A stretch of DNA of 64,000 nt from Branchiostoma floridae. Lineage: Eukaryota; Chordata; Leptocardii; Amphioxiformes; Branchiostomatidae. Where the stretch lies: positions 278,402-342,401 of the forward strand of contig NC_049989.1 of assembly GCF_000003815.2 (NCBI RefSeq), read 5' to 3'. Of the stretch, positions 11,201 to 23,600 are shown piece after piece. The notes beneath the pieces are model-generated. The model searched no databases. It was not told the origin of the DNA and saw nothing but the letters and a program-made list of their open reading frames with translations. The translations under genes and the position numbers were made by a program. Each line of letters opens with the position of its first letter. Within the stretch, counting starts at the first letter, position 1.

Positions 11201-12167
11201 TAAATTTACATGCAGATGGAGTGATTCTAATTCCCTTTTTTCACATCCTTGTGTTTCACCTTAGAAATGTTATGTTTCAGACATAATCTTCATAAAATGC
11301 TGGCTATACAATGATTCTGAATCATTTATTTCTGTCCATGAAGAGAAGAATTGTATTCAGGGTGTAGTTACATCATGAATTGTTTTTTTAACATATCTTC
11401 TGCATCTCTTCTTTATATACAGCTAGAAATTGGGTTAGGGAAAAATGAAGAATCCATTATGATTCAAAATTAATATAGCAGTTGTAATCATTTGTTTCTG
11501 CAGCAAGTGGGACATGAGAACCAAAAAATCCTCAGTGTACCCAGTCGTGACTGCTGATCCTGAACATGACAGCCCCACCATGGAGATGGAGCCATGCCTT
11601 TCTCAAGACAAGAAACACATACGTGAAATCAAACCAAGGTGAGATTTTGCAGCCCAGGAAACCATCCCTCTTACATTCAGAACCTAGGTGTCCCCACTGA
11701 CTGATAATAGACTATAAAAAGTTTTAAGAACCATTGTAATTAATAGCAGGTACATAACATGTATAGAAGTAGGTTATACAGTCCTCAATCCATTAAAAAG
11801 GGTCACTGGCTTGTTCTTTCTTGGATGGAGTGTGGGCCCTTATTATCTGCTTGTTCATTACTGTACATGTATGTCCTGTCCAGAGCCATTGTAATGTTGA
11901 GTCCCGGGATCGGCTTGATGGGTTTGTGGCATTAATTTTCTTTTGTTAACTGGCTCAATTCTGACAAAACTAATAAAATCACATTTACACTCTATATTCT
12001 GCAGGAATCACATGTTTGACACTCCACGAACAAGGAAAAGCCATCGAAGGCATGGGCAGATTTCAGGACCGAATGAGCCATCCCGAGGAACACGTGGAGT
12101 TCGACAGCATCATCGTATTGATGAAAGCAAGATGCTACCATCAACAAGAGCTGGAATCGAAATTTAG
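8123..12167 (+). CDS. YqaJ-family nuclease fused to transposase-like region, spliced 3' end (partial)
   Basis: The frame opens without a Met (first ATG at 8346), so it needs upstream coding sequence, presumably ORF1. YqaJ/lambda-exonuclease hallmarks appear in order: QGTPEWHTIRSSARVTGS (8178-8231), HGVEHEIDAA (about 8353), VSPDRS (about 8488), VEIKCP (about 8537) and SQLHAEMAAL (about 8596). Together these are the PD-(D/E)XK catalytic set. Further on, a CRSFDGQW motif with NPLTRLQLQKDIW (about 9175-9270) could supply a second RNase H-like Asp; an acidic spacer follows. An N gap interrupts at 10096-10195. The frame resumes to 11009, where a GTAGTT donor can join 11504-11638 and 12005-12167 (phases fit, TAG at 12165-12167), giving a basic tail. 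It probably acts in the nucleus on element DNA. YqaJ assignment is strong; fusion, splicing and transposase role are inferred. Confidence 0.7.
10096..10195. other. assembly gap (100 N)
   Basis: Placeholder-length gap inside the nuclease/transposase gene. The reading frame on each side is open, but its continuity cannot be verified. Confidence 0.95.
11021..11195. mobile_element. short TIR element nested in the 10.4-kb unit
   Basis: The left end CAGTAGAAG, with AGTTAATTG a little further in, is echoed inverted at the right end (CAATTAAACAGCTTCTAC), and TA lies on each side. It resembles a Tc1/mariner-type MITE. It sits at or in the intron after the 11009 donor. A possibly related sequence lies near 38002-38130. 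Confidence 0.5.
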
Positions 12168-12349
12168 GACCTGATATCCATACTACTGTTTAGTTTTTCT
12201 TTTCCTATGGTGTTTTACTCTGAGTGTTATCACTTAGCAATGTGCAGTATAACTGGAATGTTTTGATAGTTTCATTTGCTGTGGAACTTCAGAACTTATA
12301 TCTCAGATCTTTGTAGAATGGGATGAAAATCTGAAATTTTATGTGATGT

Positions 12350-12562
12350 NNNNNNNNNNNNNNNNNNNNNNNNNNNNNNNNNNNNNNNNNNNNNNNNNNN
12401 NNNNNNNNNNNNNNNNNNNNNNNNNNNNNNNNNNNNNNNNNNNNNNNNNNNNNNNNNNNNNNNNNNNNNNNNNNNNNNNNNNNNNNNNNNNNNNNNNNNN
12501 NNNNNNNNNNNNNNNNNNNNNNNNNNNNNNNNNNNNNNNNNNNNNNNNNNNNNNNNNNNNNN
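12350..12562. other. assembly gap (213 N)
   Basis: Gap between the transposase 3' exon and the tandem duplication downstream. Confidence 0.95.
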
Positions 12563-12638
12563 ATTCCCTCAGGAATTTAATAGAACAATACAAGACAATG
12601 TTATTGATCACAAAATTTATTCTGTTTGGTTACAAATT

Positions 12639-13487
12639 CTGTGTTTTCCTGAGTAGGTTTTGTTAAACTCAATTGTTTTCCTGAGTAGGGTTGATTGCAA
12701 AATACAAATCCACTGCATTTGAAGATTTAGTGGTATACTCTACAATGTCATGTGCAGTGACAACTGTAGGTCTGTTTCCTTATAATTGTCACATTGTAAA
12801 TACAAATGGTAAACCTTATATATGTAAAAACATTAACCACTGTTGCTTTTGAGAACAAGAAATACCAGCTCGAACACAAGTTACATGTCCAACAACCCTA
12901 ATATATACTTTGAAAACAGCAACAAATGACAATGCCCCCTCTTTTACAGCATTGTAATGGTAAGGCAGTATTTCTCATAGCATCGATTAGTATGTGATAT
13001 GAATGTGAGGATAATTTAAACTGCAGAAATCATAGTGTACTGACATTGAAAGCCTTTTTCTGTGTTTTCCTGAGTAGGTTTGGTTAAACTCCACCTGCTG
13101 TTATTCAGAGTACGGTTGATTACAAATCCACTGCATTTGATGATTTAGTGGTATACTGTACATGTACAGTGGACACCTATAGCATAGGGTCTGTTTCCCT
13201 ATTTGTCGCAATGTAAATACAAATGGTAAACCTTACATATGTAAAAACAAACCACTGTTGCTTTAATTTCTTAAAGAACAATAAATGCTAACTACAACAG
13301 AAGTTACATGTCTAACAACCCTATATACTTTGAAAGCAACAAGAAATGCCCACTATTTTGCATAATTGTAATGCACTCGTCACATGTATTTATATCATAG
13401 CATGATGCCAATGGTAATATGTGATATGAATGTTTGGATAATTTAAACTGCAGAATGATGCGATAACTGTACTAACAGTGAAAGCCT
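12639..13487. repeat. ~421-bp direct duplication, diverged
   Basis: Two non-coding copies, starting at 12639 and 13060, each beginning CTGTGTTTTCCTGAGTAGG and continuing in the same order through CAAATCCACTGCATTTGA and the TAAACCTTA region. Copies differ by many substitutions and small indels, so the duplication is not recent. Confidence 0.75.
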
Positions 13488-13831
13488 TTTTCCATTTTTC
13501 TTTTAGTGGGCATGAAGTTATATGTTTGATAATGTTCCAGAATAAAGTCAGTGTTCAACTGTATGAATATTGGATTCTCCATGCTATTCAATGACCTGAA
13601 TTTTCCATCATTGGTAGTAGGTTTAATCTTTGATTTAACATGTCACATAGTGTTGTATACGTTTTGAAATCTTTCCATGTGGAGCTGCCAAAAAGTGATA
13701 AACTTTTCAACATGAATATCCCTATAACTGGTTATATACACCAAATTGAATAAAGTCATTATAGGTAATATTACAAGATAAATGCAAAGTCAACATTCTC
13801 ATAGCTCCACATGTGAATAGCTGTTGAAATG

Positions 13832-14755
13832 TTATAACAACATGAAAACAAACAACTTATGAGCTAAAAGTAAAACTAGACTGTTAGTGTGGATAGGTGT
13901 ATGAGCTTTTAGCTCATCCTCCTGATCAAACCTATGGCCACATTTCTCACACACATACTTTGCCGGTTGGGGTTGGGTATGGGTCTTAGTATGTTTCTTT
14001 AAGACATCTTTAGACTTGAATGCCTTCCCACACGTGTCGCACAAGAACGGCCTAACTTCGGAATGTACCAACATGTGTCTCTTCAGGTACTGTTCACACT
14101 TAAACTCTTTCGAACAAACTGTGCACTTTGCTGGTGTTTCATCCCCTTGTGGATGCAAGTGTCTCATGTGAGTGATCAAGCCCCTTTTATACTTAAACTT
14201 CTTCTGGCATACATCACACACATGCTGAGTTTCTCCAGTGTGGACAACCTGGTGTTCTTTCAGTCTGGCGTCTGTTGGGAAGAAGTTCTCACATGTGTGG
14301 CATTTGTGTCCATCTGGGCCATGAAGTCTCCTGTGCTGTAGGAGACTGGACCTTCTTGCGTACCTGTTGCCACAGACAGTGCACACATGCTTCTTCTCCT
14401 TGTTGTGACTGGCCAGATGGTCATGAAAGTCTCGGCCATACACAAAGTTCTTGTCACAGATGGTGCAATGGAAAGCTGGAGCCTTCCCTAAACCGTGGAT
14501 TCTTCGCTTGTGCTCTGCCAGGGAACTGACAGTTGAATAGTTCTTTCCAGTGCTGCAGAGGTTGCATAGTAACTGTTTTTGCGTGGTAACGTCAGCTCCT
14601 TCTTGCTCAACAGCAGAGGACTGAGATGATGAGGAAGATGACTCTGGGGTAGTGTCCTGACCATCTTTGGTACTTGAGTTGATGGCTGGAACAGGCTGCT
14701 GCTCTCCATCTTCAGCTTGTACGGGCACAAGCCTGCTCTAGCCGTCAAACTCCAT
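13832..14755 (-). CDS. C2H2 zinc-finger protein carried in the TIR element, with in-frame TAG at codon 6
   Basis: A good-context ATG at 14755-14753 (CCATGG) follows an acceptor-like TTTCAG. Codon 6 is TAG (14740-14738), after which the frame is open to 13832. The product has an acidic, Ser-rich N-terminus (about 55 residues) and eight C2H2 fingers in series, the first at CNLC...H and the last at CEKCGHRF...H, with HTGE-like or irregular linkers, then a hydrophobic end. Fingers imply sequence-specific nucleic-acid binding. Position between the TIRs suggests binding to element DNA or captured host sequence; both are inference. The TAG may be a C-to-T change of CAG (a pseudogene), a sequencing error, or bypassed by a start or splice I cannot see: no in-frame ATG follows until deep in the fingers. 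Confidence 0.75.
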
Positions 14756-14961
14756 GGCTGAAATGTGAATTTAAAAAAAAGGTCAGTCTTTGTCTGGAAA
14801 TACACCAAAAGCTAAACATTTAAAACATAACCTATAAACATCAAACCTTATTACCTGATTTACATAAAACCATTAACGTTATACAAGGAAATAGTACACA
14901 GCATTACAATATTACAAAGATGCTAACCATGTGTGGTCTTGCTACTAAACTTTGTAACATC

Positions 14962-15846
14962 ATCTGGAGGGAAAATGTGGGAGGGGGGCGGTCAAGTGAT
15001 ACAACAATCCACCTTGAAGTTTTAAAGCATGGACTATTCGGTTAGTCCTTCAAGAAAGCCATAGCAATGGTGACAGGGCAGATGCACTCATAGTACGAAT
15101 ATCGTACTGTCGCCTGAGTATATAAAAAAATATAAATTTCCCACACGTGGTACGTGTCGACAAATGGGGGAGGGGGTAGCGCTAAAACTTATCTCTTCTG
15201 ATTTTCGCCCTATGTGGGTAGTAACAATGCTTCCATGGTCTCATTTCGTGGATAAGAACCTCCCGGTGGCTAGACGATATGGATTTCGTCGACGATGTTA
15301 ATTTTAATCGCTCAAAATACGGTATTTGTCAACTGTTGACATCGGTAACTTTGCTATTGGAAGTCGGCATTCAACAACGGCGCTCCCTCTATCTCGACTC
15401 AATTACATGAAAAGATGATAACTTTTGGCTTCCGATGATCCAGACATACTCTGTCACCTGATAGTCTAGGCTAGGTTACACAAAACCTCCCTTAGATGAC
15501 GTTAGAAGAAGAAATTGTGGACGACCTACCTCGCCTCTGGTACCAAAAACGCTCACTGGACGGCCCTTCAGTACCGGAGTTTTCTCCCCGACCGTCGAAT
15601 TTGTCTCCGCAAACCGAATTTGTCTGTGTAACCGTCGAATTTTTTCGTGTAACCGTCGAATTTTTCTGTGTAACCGTCGACTTTTTCTGTGTAACCGTCG
15701 AATTTTTCTGTGTAACCGTCGAATTTTTCTGTGTAACTGTCGAATTTGCCTTTGCAACCGTCGAATCAATCTCCGCGACCATCGAAATTGTCCCTCCGGA
15801 CGGTCGAAAACGTCTTTGCAACCTATGACGTAGATTGTCCCCCGTG
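14962..15846 (-). repeat. right terminal inverted repeat of the 10.4-kb element
   Basis: 885 bp, reverse complement of 5426-6314 with few differences. It includes the matching 21-bp array at 15619-15744. The outer edge ends at CCCCCGTG. Confidence 0.9.
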
Positions 15847-16790
15847 TTACTGAATGGTCCAACACATTGCAACTCAAGTTCAATGTTAACAAGTGCTGTA
15901 TCATCCATGTTCACAAATCCAAACGCTCACCACAATTCATGTACACAATGTCTGCAGAACCGCTTGAGGTCAGTGCCCACCACCCCTACCTGGGGATCAT
16001 CCTGTCACAGGACCTCAAGTGGTCAACACACATCAACTCCGTCACAGCCAAGGCCAACAGTACACTGGGATTTCTACGAAGAAACATAAGGGGGGCTACC
16101 AAAGAGGTAAGGGCCAAAGCCTACACATCCTTAGTTAGACCCAAACTTGAGTACGCATCCACCATATGGGACCCACAGAAGCGTCAATATGCCAATTCAA
16201 ATGTACTTGTAGATAAAATAGAATCTGTACAAAAACGAGCTGCCAGGTTTGTCTTCAACGACTACAGGAACACCACCAGTGTGTCATACCTGCAGAACAA
16301 ACTGGGCTGGCCGACCCTGCAAAAAAGGAGGAGTCAGGCTCGCCTAGTGTTGTTCTACAAGGCCTTCCACGGACTGGTATCTATACCCATACACCATTAC
16401 ATAACTAGGAATACAAACCCTACCAGAGGACACCCACTACGCTTTAACACACTCTCCTGCCGGACCGAAATTTACAGAAACTGCTACCTCCCAACAACAG
16501 TAAGTGCCTGGAATAAGTTACCATCACATATCGTTACGGCTCCAACACTTGCTAGTTTTAAGTTGGGGTTGGTCCAACACATGGGCCGCCCCAACTCCCA
16601 GTTGTAAATCGGGATTTCCTGCGGCCATATATATAGTCACACACAAGTATTTTTTTTTCGGTTTCTTTTTGGTTCTTGCACCTTGCACTTTATTTTTTCC
16701 TCACGCCACCGGCCGCACGGACCTGCACCTCACCTGGACGTGATGCTCTATTTGAGGGCCTTGTCCAGTATACGATTGAGATTGAGATTC
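15847..16790 (+). mobile_element. 5'-truncated CR1-like LINE: RT C-terminus and 3' tail
   Basis: A reading frame open from the edge of the TIR element to TAA at 16605-16607 encodes the end of a non-LTR RT ORF: TEWSNTLQLKFNVNKC, YLGIILSQDLKW, VRPKLEYASTIWDP, VQKRAARFV and SAWNKLPSH are typical. A 3' UTR follows, ending in GATTGAGATT-type repeats near 16770-16790, the usual CR1-like tail. The frame is intact, so insertion is fairly recent. The catalytic part of RT is missing. Confidence 0.8.
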
Positions 16791-18750
16791 TCGTATAGGA
16801 CTGTTTAGCCACAGTCGACGTTGTAGGATTTTGCCATTCACCGAAGGAGGTCATATATATTAGTACAAGTTATGGATAATCTATCGACTTAAGATTAATA
16901 CTGGTAGTGTGATTTATCTTTTTACAACTGCTTTACTTTTTTTAATTAAAAAAGGACTTTAAAGAATTTTAAGTGGAACAATAAATCTGCCATATGTGTA
17001 ATCAATATGGATGTGCGGCTCGTTTATCATATTGACTTAGGTCATTTTGATTTGATTAGAACTCCAAAACTGAGGAGAGCGTGAGAATAAAAAAGTTTGG
17101 ACAAAAAAATTGCCTTCGGTATGAAATCTGAGTGGTTCAGAAGGTTAAACATAGGACTAAACACGCATAGTATAGTATACCAACAATTAGGTGTAGGGAC
17201 CGGTACATCGTACAAGTACAAATCCATTTTCTTCTTGGACCGTTCTGAAAAAAAAAGACCTGAAAGAAAATCGATAGAACGGGTTCCCCCTGATCCGTGT
17301 ACAGATAAAGCCAAAGTTTGTTTATGTCTAAAATGTGTCTAAGTCGAGGACGTAATATTTCAATGCGTTTTAAAATATAACAAGCAATGGACAACTTCTC
17401 CCACAAGTGAAGCATATTCTAGTCAAACATATTCATGATACTGGTTCAAAAGCGTCACCTGTTAATCCTTACCGAAACTACAAAAAACTCTACTGTTATA
17501 TAAGCTCCATTTTAATTGATCAAAAGCTTGTTTAATATTTATTGTAAAATTAACTCATCCTGTGTAACCATTATTTTTGGCGACGCCTCAGGGGCTAACC
17601 TAATAGTATAGAAAGCGTCCGTTTAACAAGAATTCCCAAAATATGTTAGGCATGCTAGGAATTTTTCTACAGGCATGTGTAGTTGTATCATCCCTTTAGA
17701 GGGGAATAACTCGGGAATGCGTTGACGGATCTTCATGATATTTTGAATTAGATAGCTTCCTTACATGATTAAATGCTTATCATGCAAATCAGGGGCTAAT
17801 TTCCACAACTAATGAGGACAGTTTATAGATACACTGCATTTCATGTTAGAATGCTCAAAAATATGCCATATGTAAGAGAGGAATATTAGGCTTACTGTTA
17901 AGGATATATCCGATTGGCAATTTCCGAAATTCCACAGCAATTTGTTCAAGCGTGCGCGATTGCGCCATGCTTTTCAAACGGAATAACTCGGGAAAGGGTT
18001 GACGGACTTTTTTATTGATTTTTTATATGTACATAACTTCGGAGGTGCCTTCCATAAATGAGGGCTATCAATGCAAGAGACTAATTTGCAAAATTAATGA
18101 GCACAGTTTATCAAGCCACAATATTTTATTACTACTATGGCACTTAAACATGGCATATGTAACTAGGAAAGAGAAAAATTGGTAGACATCAATTATGCAA
18201 AATGTTACCTAATTTACATGATTAATGAGGAATTGTAATTATAATGTTAAATGACGAAAATTCCATTCTTGCAACATTTGGTAGCAACATTTACGATTAA
18301 GCTAAACGTGCGGACGTAAGTCATGCAAATTAGGGCCTCATTTACATAATTCATGAGAGAATGCTACAATAGCTTTCTTTGCTAAGACTTTCATACGTTG
18401 AACAGATTGTTATCAGGTAGAGGAGATCAACTGATATCTTTTATGCAAATGAGGACCTCATTTGTACAATCAATTGGTAACAATTATCATAGGTCACCCA
18501 TCACAAGAGATCGCCTTTCTTGTACTAGATTGTTTATACTGTTATATTATATTACATTAGTTGTTAGTTATTTGTATTAGTATATAGTTGTTCACATTGC
18601 CATACATTGTAACTGTTACAATTGTTGCGCAATAAAGTTCTTATCTGTAATATCCTATAAACATCAGGTAAAACAATCTTCATACATACAGCCAGGCGAA
18701 GGGATAGAACACAAATACAACACACCTACAACAACAATCATTAATACTTA
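16791..18750. repeat. no gene; diverged dispersed repeats
   Basis: 17036-17300 is a diverged, inverted relative of part of the MITE at 18751-19617 (shared ACACCTAA/TTAGGTGT and CATAGTATAGTATACCAACA-type stretches). 17600-18490 carries several units built around TATGCAAATGAGG and GGAATAACTCGGGAA, a family also seen at 41270-42900. An AATAAAG at about 18630 may be an element polyadenylation signal. Confidence 0.5.
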
Positions 18751-19617
18751 GGCCACGTTGATTTGATTATATGGATGACATCCGCGCTCGCACCAATTTT
18801 CGGCCATTTCCAAAAAAAAAAAAAGTTTTCGACCACACAATAAATTGTGCAAAGCAGCTGTAAAATGAGCACAAATATTCCGTAGATTGAAAAAAAGTAT
18901 CAGAAAACAGATAACTAATGCCATAGAATGCCAAAATGAATCTAAAGTCAAAGAATAAGATGTGAAAGGACAGAAAAAAATCTATTGTTGGTTGGGGGAG
19001 GTACCAGTACAGAAAATTCAGGTCCAGAGGATCATTTCCAGGTCCGGACATGAACCTGGACCTGATTGTCTGTGGAAACTTGAGAACTGGCAATACTCAA
19101 AACAATGGCAATTGGTCAATTTTGCTGCAAAGGAATCTGTTTGGTGGATTATTGGACTCCCACAGCATTTTAAAATCCCATCTCCATGTAATAAAGGCTA
19201 ACTGTCTCTGTACCTTTGACTGTATAAACTTGGTGCAATTGACTATATACTCTACTTGACTTCGCTATTGTTGTCTTCTTGGCCCCCCGGTTAGACCCCA
19301 AATGGCTGCCGACATAGTGTGTCCATTTTGTAATTGGCGAAACCTGTTCCTCTGTTGTTGTTTTTCAGGTCTGTTTTTTTTCGGATTGGTCCAAGAAGAA
19401 GAAAATGTTTTGCACCCGTATGATGTACTGGTCCCTACACCTAACTGTTGGTATACCATACTATGTGTGTTTAGTCCTATGTTCAACCTTCCTGGCCACT
19501 TTGATTTCATACTGAAGGCAACTTTTTTTTTTGGCCAAACTTTTTTTTTATTCGCTCGCTCGCATCAGTTTTGGAGTTCCCGGAGGATGTCATCCATATA
19601 ATCAAATCAACATGGCC
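18751..19617. mobile_element. MITE with ~33-bp TIRs and TTA duplication
   Basis: The left end GGCCACGTTGATTTGATTAT is repeated inverted at the right end (ATAATCAAATCAACATGGCC). TTA directly flanks both sides (18748-18750, 19618-19620), which suggests the PIF/Harbinger group. The interior is non-coding. It lies downstream of the CTLD gene. Confidence 0.7.
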
Positions 19618-20366
19618 TTATAAACAATAAAACCGTCGCCATGGCAATAGTTTTTATTACCACACTTATTTGAGAAGCATCATGCTGAGGACATACACCG
19701 CTATATAGATGCACGTATGCACGATACATTCACTATACAGACGACAAACTGCTTATTATGTTTGATGTACATTTCTGATTAGTAGTATGCATGTAAAGTT
19801 TTTGTTACAAAGCTGGTAAAGACAAAATCATGCTCATCGTACCGATGACAATATGCTTGATTATGAGTAACATTTTTGCCTGATAGATGTCTCTCTTCGT
19901 GTACTGGACTAAGAGATTAAAAGAAATGATAAACTGCAAAAGGTCCTCTGCTTTTGCGCTATTTGTGAAAAAAGCCGGGGGGGGGGGGGAGATATGCTCT
20001 CCAAAACTTTTTTTGCGGCAAAAAAGTATCATTCTTATGGATCAAAGGCGTCGTCTAATACGAGGTAAAAATGAACAGTGCTCGTGCGCGCGTGTTTCTG
20101 CCTGTTTGCTTATGTTTGTGTCTAGTTCATGGGTCAAAAGTGCCGCCTGTCGACCATAACTAGAATTGTAATTATGTATGATGGAAGTCATTTCAATCCC
20201 AGACAGATTGCTATTTCATCGCTACGGTTGGACACTTGATGTGATAAGGTGTCCCTAGTAGTTTCCGCTGTGAAGAGCCACCACAGGTCCGGGAGTTCAT
20301 CAAAATTTGGCTTAATTACATAGTAAAACGCCCTAAAATTTTATCAATCACAACAAGCCAGTAGCT
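19618..20366. other. 3' flank of the CTLD gene
   Basis: Should include the 3' UTR of the minus-strand CTLD gene. AATAAA on the minus strand occurs at about 19653-19658, too far to be convincing. There is a G run at about 19978-19989. No gene seen. Confidence 0.35.
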
Positions 20367-20692
20367 CTACGCTGTTACGATGGGAGCTACCTTAGCCAGC
20401 ATATACTTCTTGTAAACAAGGACTCCTACGCCGACCCCCACCCCTACCGTAGCTACTGTCCCAACCGACCCTCCCACCACGGCTCCGGTCCCGCCGGCAT
20501 CCCGCCCCTGTGCGGCTGCCTTGCCACCTTGTCCAGGCATGGTGAGCGGGATGAACGTGTTACTGTCAGACGGTGGTGGTGGCGGGGTGCTGCCGTGACC
20601 AGGCCAGGTCCAGACGGGGACTGTACTTGGACCTTGACCTTGAGTTGTCTCTACAACAGCTGGTCGGGTTGTCCAAGATGGCGGATCCGAGG
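20367..20692 (-). CDS. last exon: stalk, TM segment and cytoplasmic tail of the CTLD protein
   Basis: Acceptor TTCCAG precedes 20692 and the TAG stop is at 20369-20367. The exon encodes a Thr/Pro-rich stalk including PPPPPSDSNTF, then a membrane segment with GTVATVGVGVGVGVLV ended by YKKY (positive-inside stop-transfer), and a 13-residue tail without ITIM, ITAM or YxxL-type motifs that I can see. Confidence 0.78.
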
Positions 20693-23600
20693 CTGGAATG
20701 CGGCGTGTCGTTGTGGGGACAATTTCTTATCGTGGAAAAAACATTTTAATTATCAAAAGTTAAGAAAAAAAACTATGTGAAAATTGTGTTTTTCATAAAC
20801 TCTGTGTTTATATTCTAAGACTAAACGATTTATGTAGTTGTCGATGAATTTAGAGAGACAAATCAAAACTCATTTTTATACTTATGGGTATGGTCCAGAA
20901 CAGACTTGTCCCAAGCCTACAACCGTGGCACCCTACACCAACAATACTAAGTATGACTCAACTTAAGTACTTACCTGGCCCACAATCTTGAGTGATCCCT
21001 GGACCTATGAATGATACATGAAAACATTGGGAACATGTCAACGTGCCATCAAGACATCATGAGTATTACAGTTTTTTTAAGGACGTTAACGTTATATAGT
21101 TTTTAAATATCGATTATAGACTCTAGCATAAAGGTCGAAATTTGCTCTTGAGCAAATACAGCATATTTCAATTCATCTCCATCCTAATGCAAAAATGTAC
21201 TGTTTCAAATCAACCTTCTGCACAAATTGACTTATTTGAAAACATCATCCCACTCCAAAATGAATATTTCTTAATCGCCCCAATACAAGAAAGGAGTCTT
21301 CAGGAACACCCATGTCTATGGAAAATGGACTGGTCTATGTGACCCATTTTTAATTCCTAGTCCTAAAGCCACAAGCCACCCTTATACGAAATTCCAGATC
21401 AGTAGGCTATTTCAATACACAGGTACCCAGTATCTACATTTTTTTATCAAAACTGGCAACAAAAAAAACAAGTGATGTACATCAAAAGTGTGAATAGAGT
21501 CCTGTGATCGCATACTGTACACACCATCATACCAAAGTTAAGATCATTTGCTTTTAATGTAATGGCACCGGAGCCAATAATATACATTTTTAGTCTAAAA
21601 ATGGCAGAATATCCCAAATTCATTAATTTTTAGTAATGTATGTCAGGAGTTACAATAAAGTGAATGTTCCAAAATTGAATTTGAAAAAAAAAATGAGAAT
21701 AGAGACTTAATGATTTAGTCTTGACCCGAAACTACGGTACGTTCATTCTAGTAATGCAATGTAATCGCACCTACAGCAGACAACGGCGTGGTTATGATTT
21801 GAAGTTTTCCTACTTATTTACACAAGGCAAGGGTAGTTCCTGTACTTAACTTATGTAATAAAGTTTCTACGTACTGTAAATACAAAGAAGAAATCTGAAA
21901 ACTCCCTCTAAACACACACAAAAATGCGGTCCATCTGTTGATTAACTTGTCATGTTTTCAAGAGGACTTGTTCTGTTTTTTCAACAATAATCATGCATAA
22001 CTTCATCAGAGACGAAGGGAAAATAAAATGCTATGGGTGTTGGCAGGTAAATTCATCGTTTTTATTCATCATGTCATTTTCCTTTTCTTTTATTAACTGA
22101 TAACGGCAAAGATGATTGGTCGGGCTGGGTTAGGTAAAAATATACAATGTACTAGAATCTGCATCATACGTATCACGTAATAATGGGCGATACCACCTTA
22201 CTTTGGGTTTTTTTTTACAATTACATAGGGTGGCCATGAACATCCATTCCCACTCACCTATCTGGCACACGTAGCTCATTCTCTCCATGCAGGGCATGTC
22301 ATGCCAGAAGTATCCACGGCTACTCCAGTACATGATGCAGTTCATCATGTGAGCCCTGTCCCTTGGAGCGATGCTAGACCACCTGCAGACCACAAACAGG
22401 ACAATGTATAAAGTCAAAGTTCTTAACAACTGTTTACTGGAATTTCTCGCCATAGGGCTAGTTGCAGATAAAATAAAAGGGACGGCCATGCAAAGAGTGT
22501 AGAACAGTACAGCATACGTCTAGTGTTTGAAGATAACTTAAAGTTCTAACTTGATATGTCAGCATGTTTCAAATCGGTCCTTAGAGCGCGTAAGTCGTGC
22601 GATCGCCGTACGACTTTGATGCCATAGGTTTTTCAAGCAGGCTGTGGCATAACAAGCCACCATTTTTGTCCTCCAAAATGCCCGAAGTTAGTGGTTGTAC
22701 AACGATCGCACGACCTATATGTATGTGACCGCGCCCTTACGGTCTGCAGGTTCGGCCCACGTTTCACTTCACGGCGATAGCACTACGACCTCGCTACGAT
22801 ATCACTAAGACCTCGCTACGATAGCACTACGACCTCGCTACGATCTGTATTGGATTTGTGTAACCTTGACTTAATGATTGGGCAAGCCATTGAAGTATTA
22901 CGGAAAAGACAAAACACACACAGCGCTAGCAAATTCGTTTCTTGTCTATGAAATCCCTTACATACACATACATCATCGACCAGCGGTAAAAGGTAAAAAG
23001 ATCTGTTGAGATGTCTAGTTCTTGTTCCACTACAGGTTCCATCTTGAGTTGTCGGTCAGAAGGAGTTCTTGTAGCTTGTAGCTGAACCTAGGAGGGACTT
23101 AAAGTATGTTAACCAGTTCTCTTTCCTCTCGTCTGGAGATCCCCCTTTTAACTTGACTGTTGGTTTGGATTTCCGGCCGGTTAGTTCGTTGATAGTTCTC
23201 CAGGCAGCATCGTGTTATTTCGCGACATGAAGATGGGCAATGCTATCAATTTTTCCTTGGATGAATTCCGCTTCAGCACTTGCATATGCTTCATCCAAGT
23301 GTCTCTGGGCTTTTCTAAGATTTTTGTAGCTAGTTCTGGTGGCTCTATTCTCATACACTTGTTTGGCTGTAATCACTTCTTTTCGTGCATCGTTGACAAG
23401 AGTGTGAGAACTCAACGGCGTAGATTTAGATTTCTTTTTCTTAGGTAGTGTAGAGAGAGCGATTTCTTCTGTTGCCTCGATCAAGTTGTTGTAAGTTGTT
23501 TCAGTGTCATCAGAAGGGTCTGTGAGAACATCAAATTGGTTTTTCACATCAAGAGCAAATTGGTGTTTCAACGTAGGGTTCCTGGTTACTGCTCTCCAGT

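Larger units (their letters stand above)
5426..15846. mobile_element. 10.4-kb element with ~890-bp TIRs carrying transposase-like ORFs, a YqaJ nuclease and a C2H2 protein
   Basis: The ends are nearly identical inverted copies (5426-6314 and 14962-15846), both starting CACGGGGGACAATC at the outer edge and diverging completely outside it. Between them, on the plus strand, lie a 495-residue ORF, a YqaJ-family nuclease joined to more transposase-like sequence, and two small 3' exons. On the minus strand lies a C2H2 zinc-finger gene. Nothing unrelated to mobility is seen apart from one small MITE (11021-11195). A large cut-and-paste DNA transposon is inferred. Only TT is shared at the immediate flanks, so the target duplication is 2 bp or undetermined. 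Three N gaps lie inside, so the true length is uncertain. I cannot assign a named superfamily from sequence alone. Confidence 0.75.
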
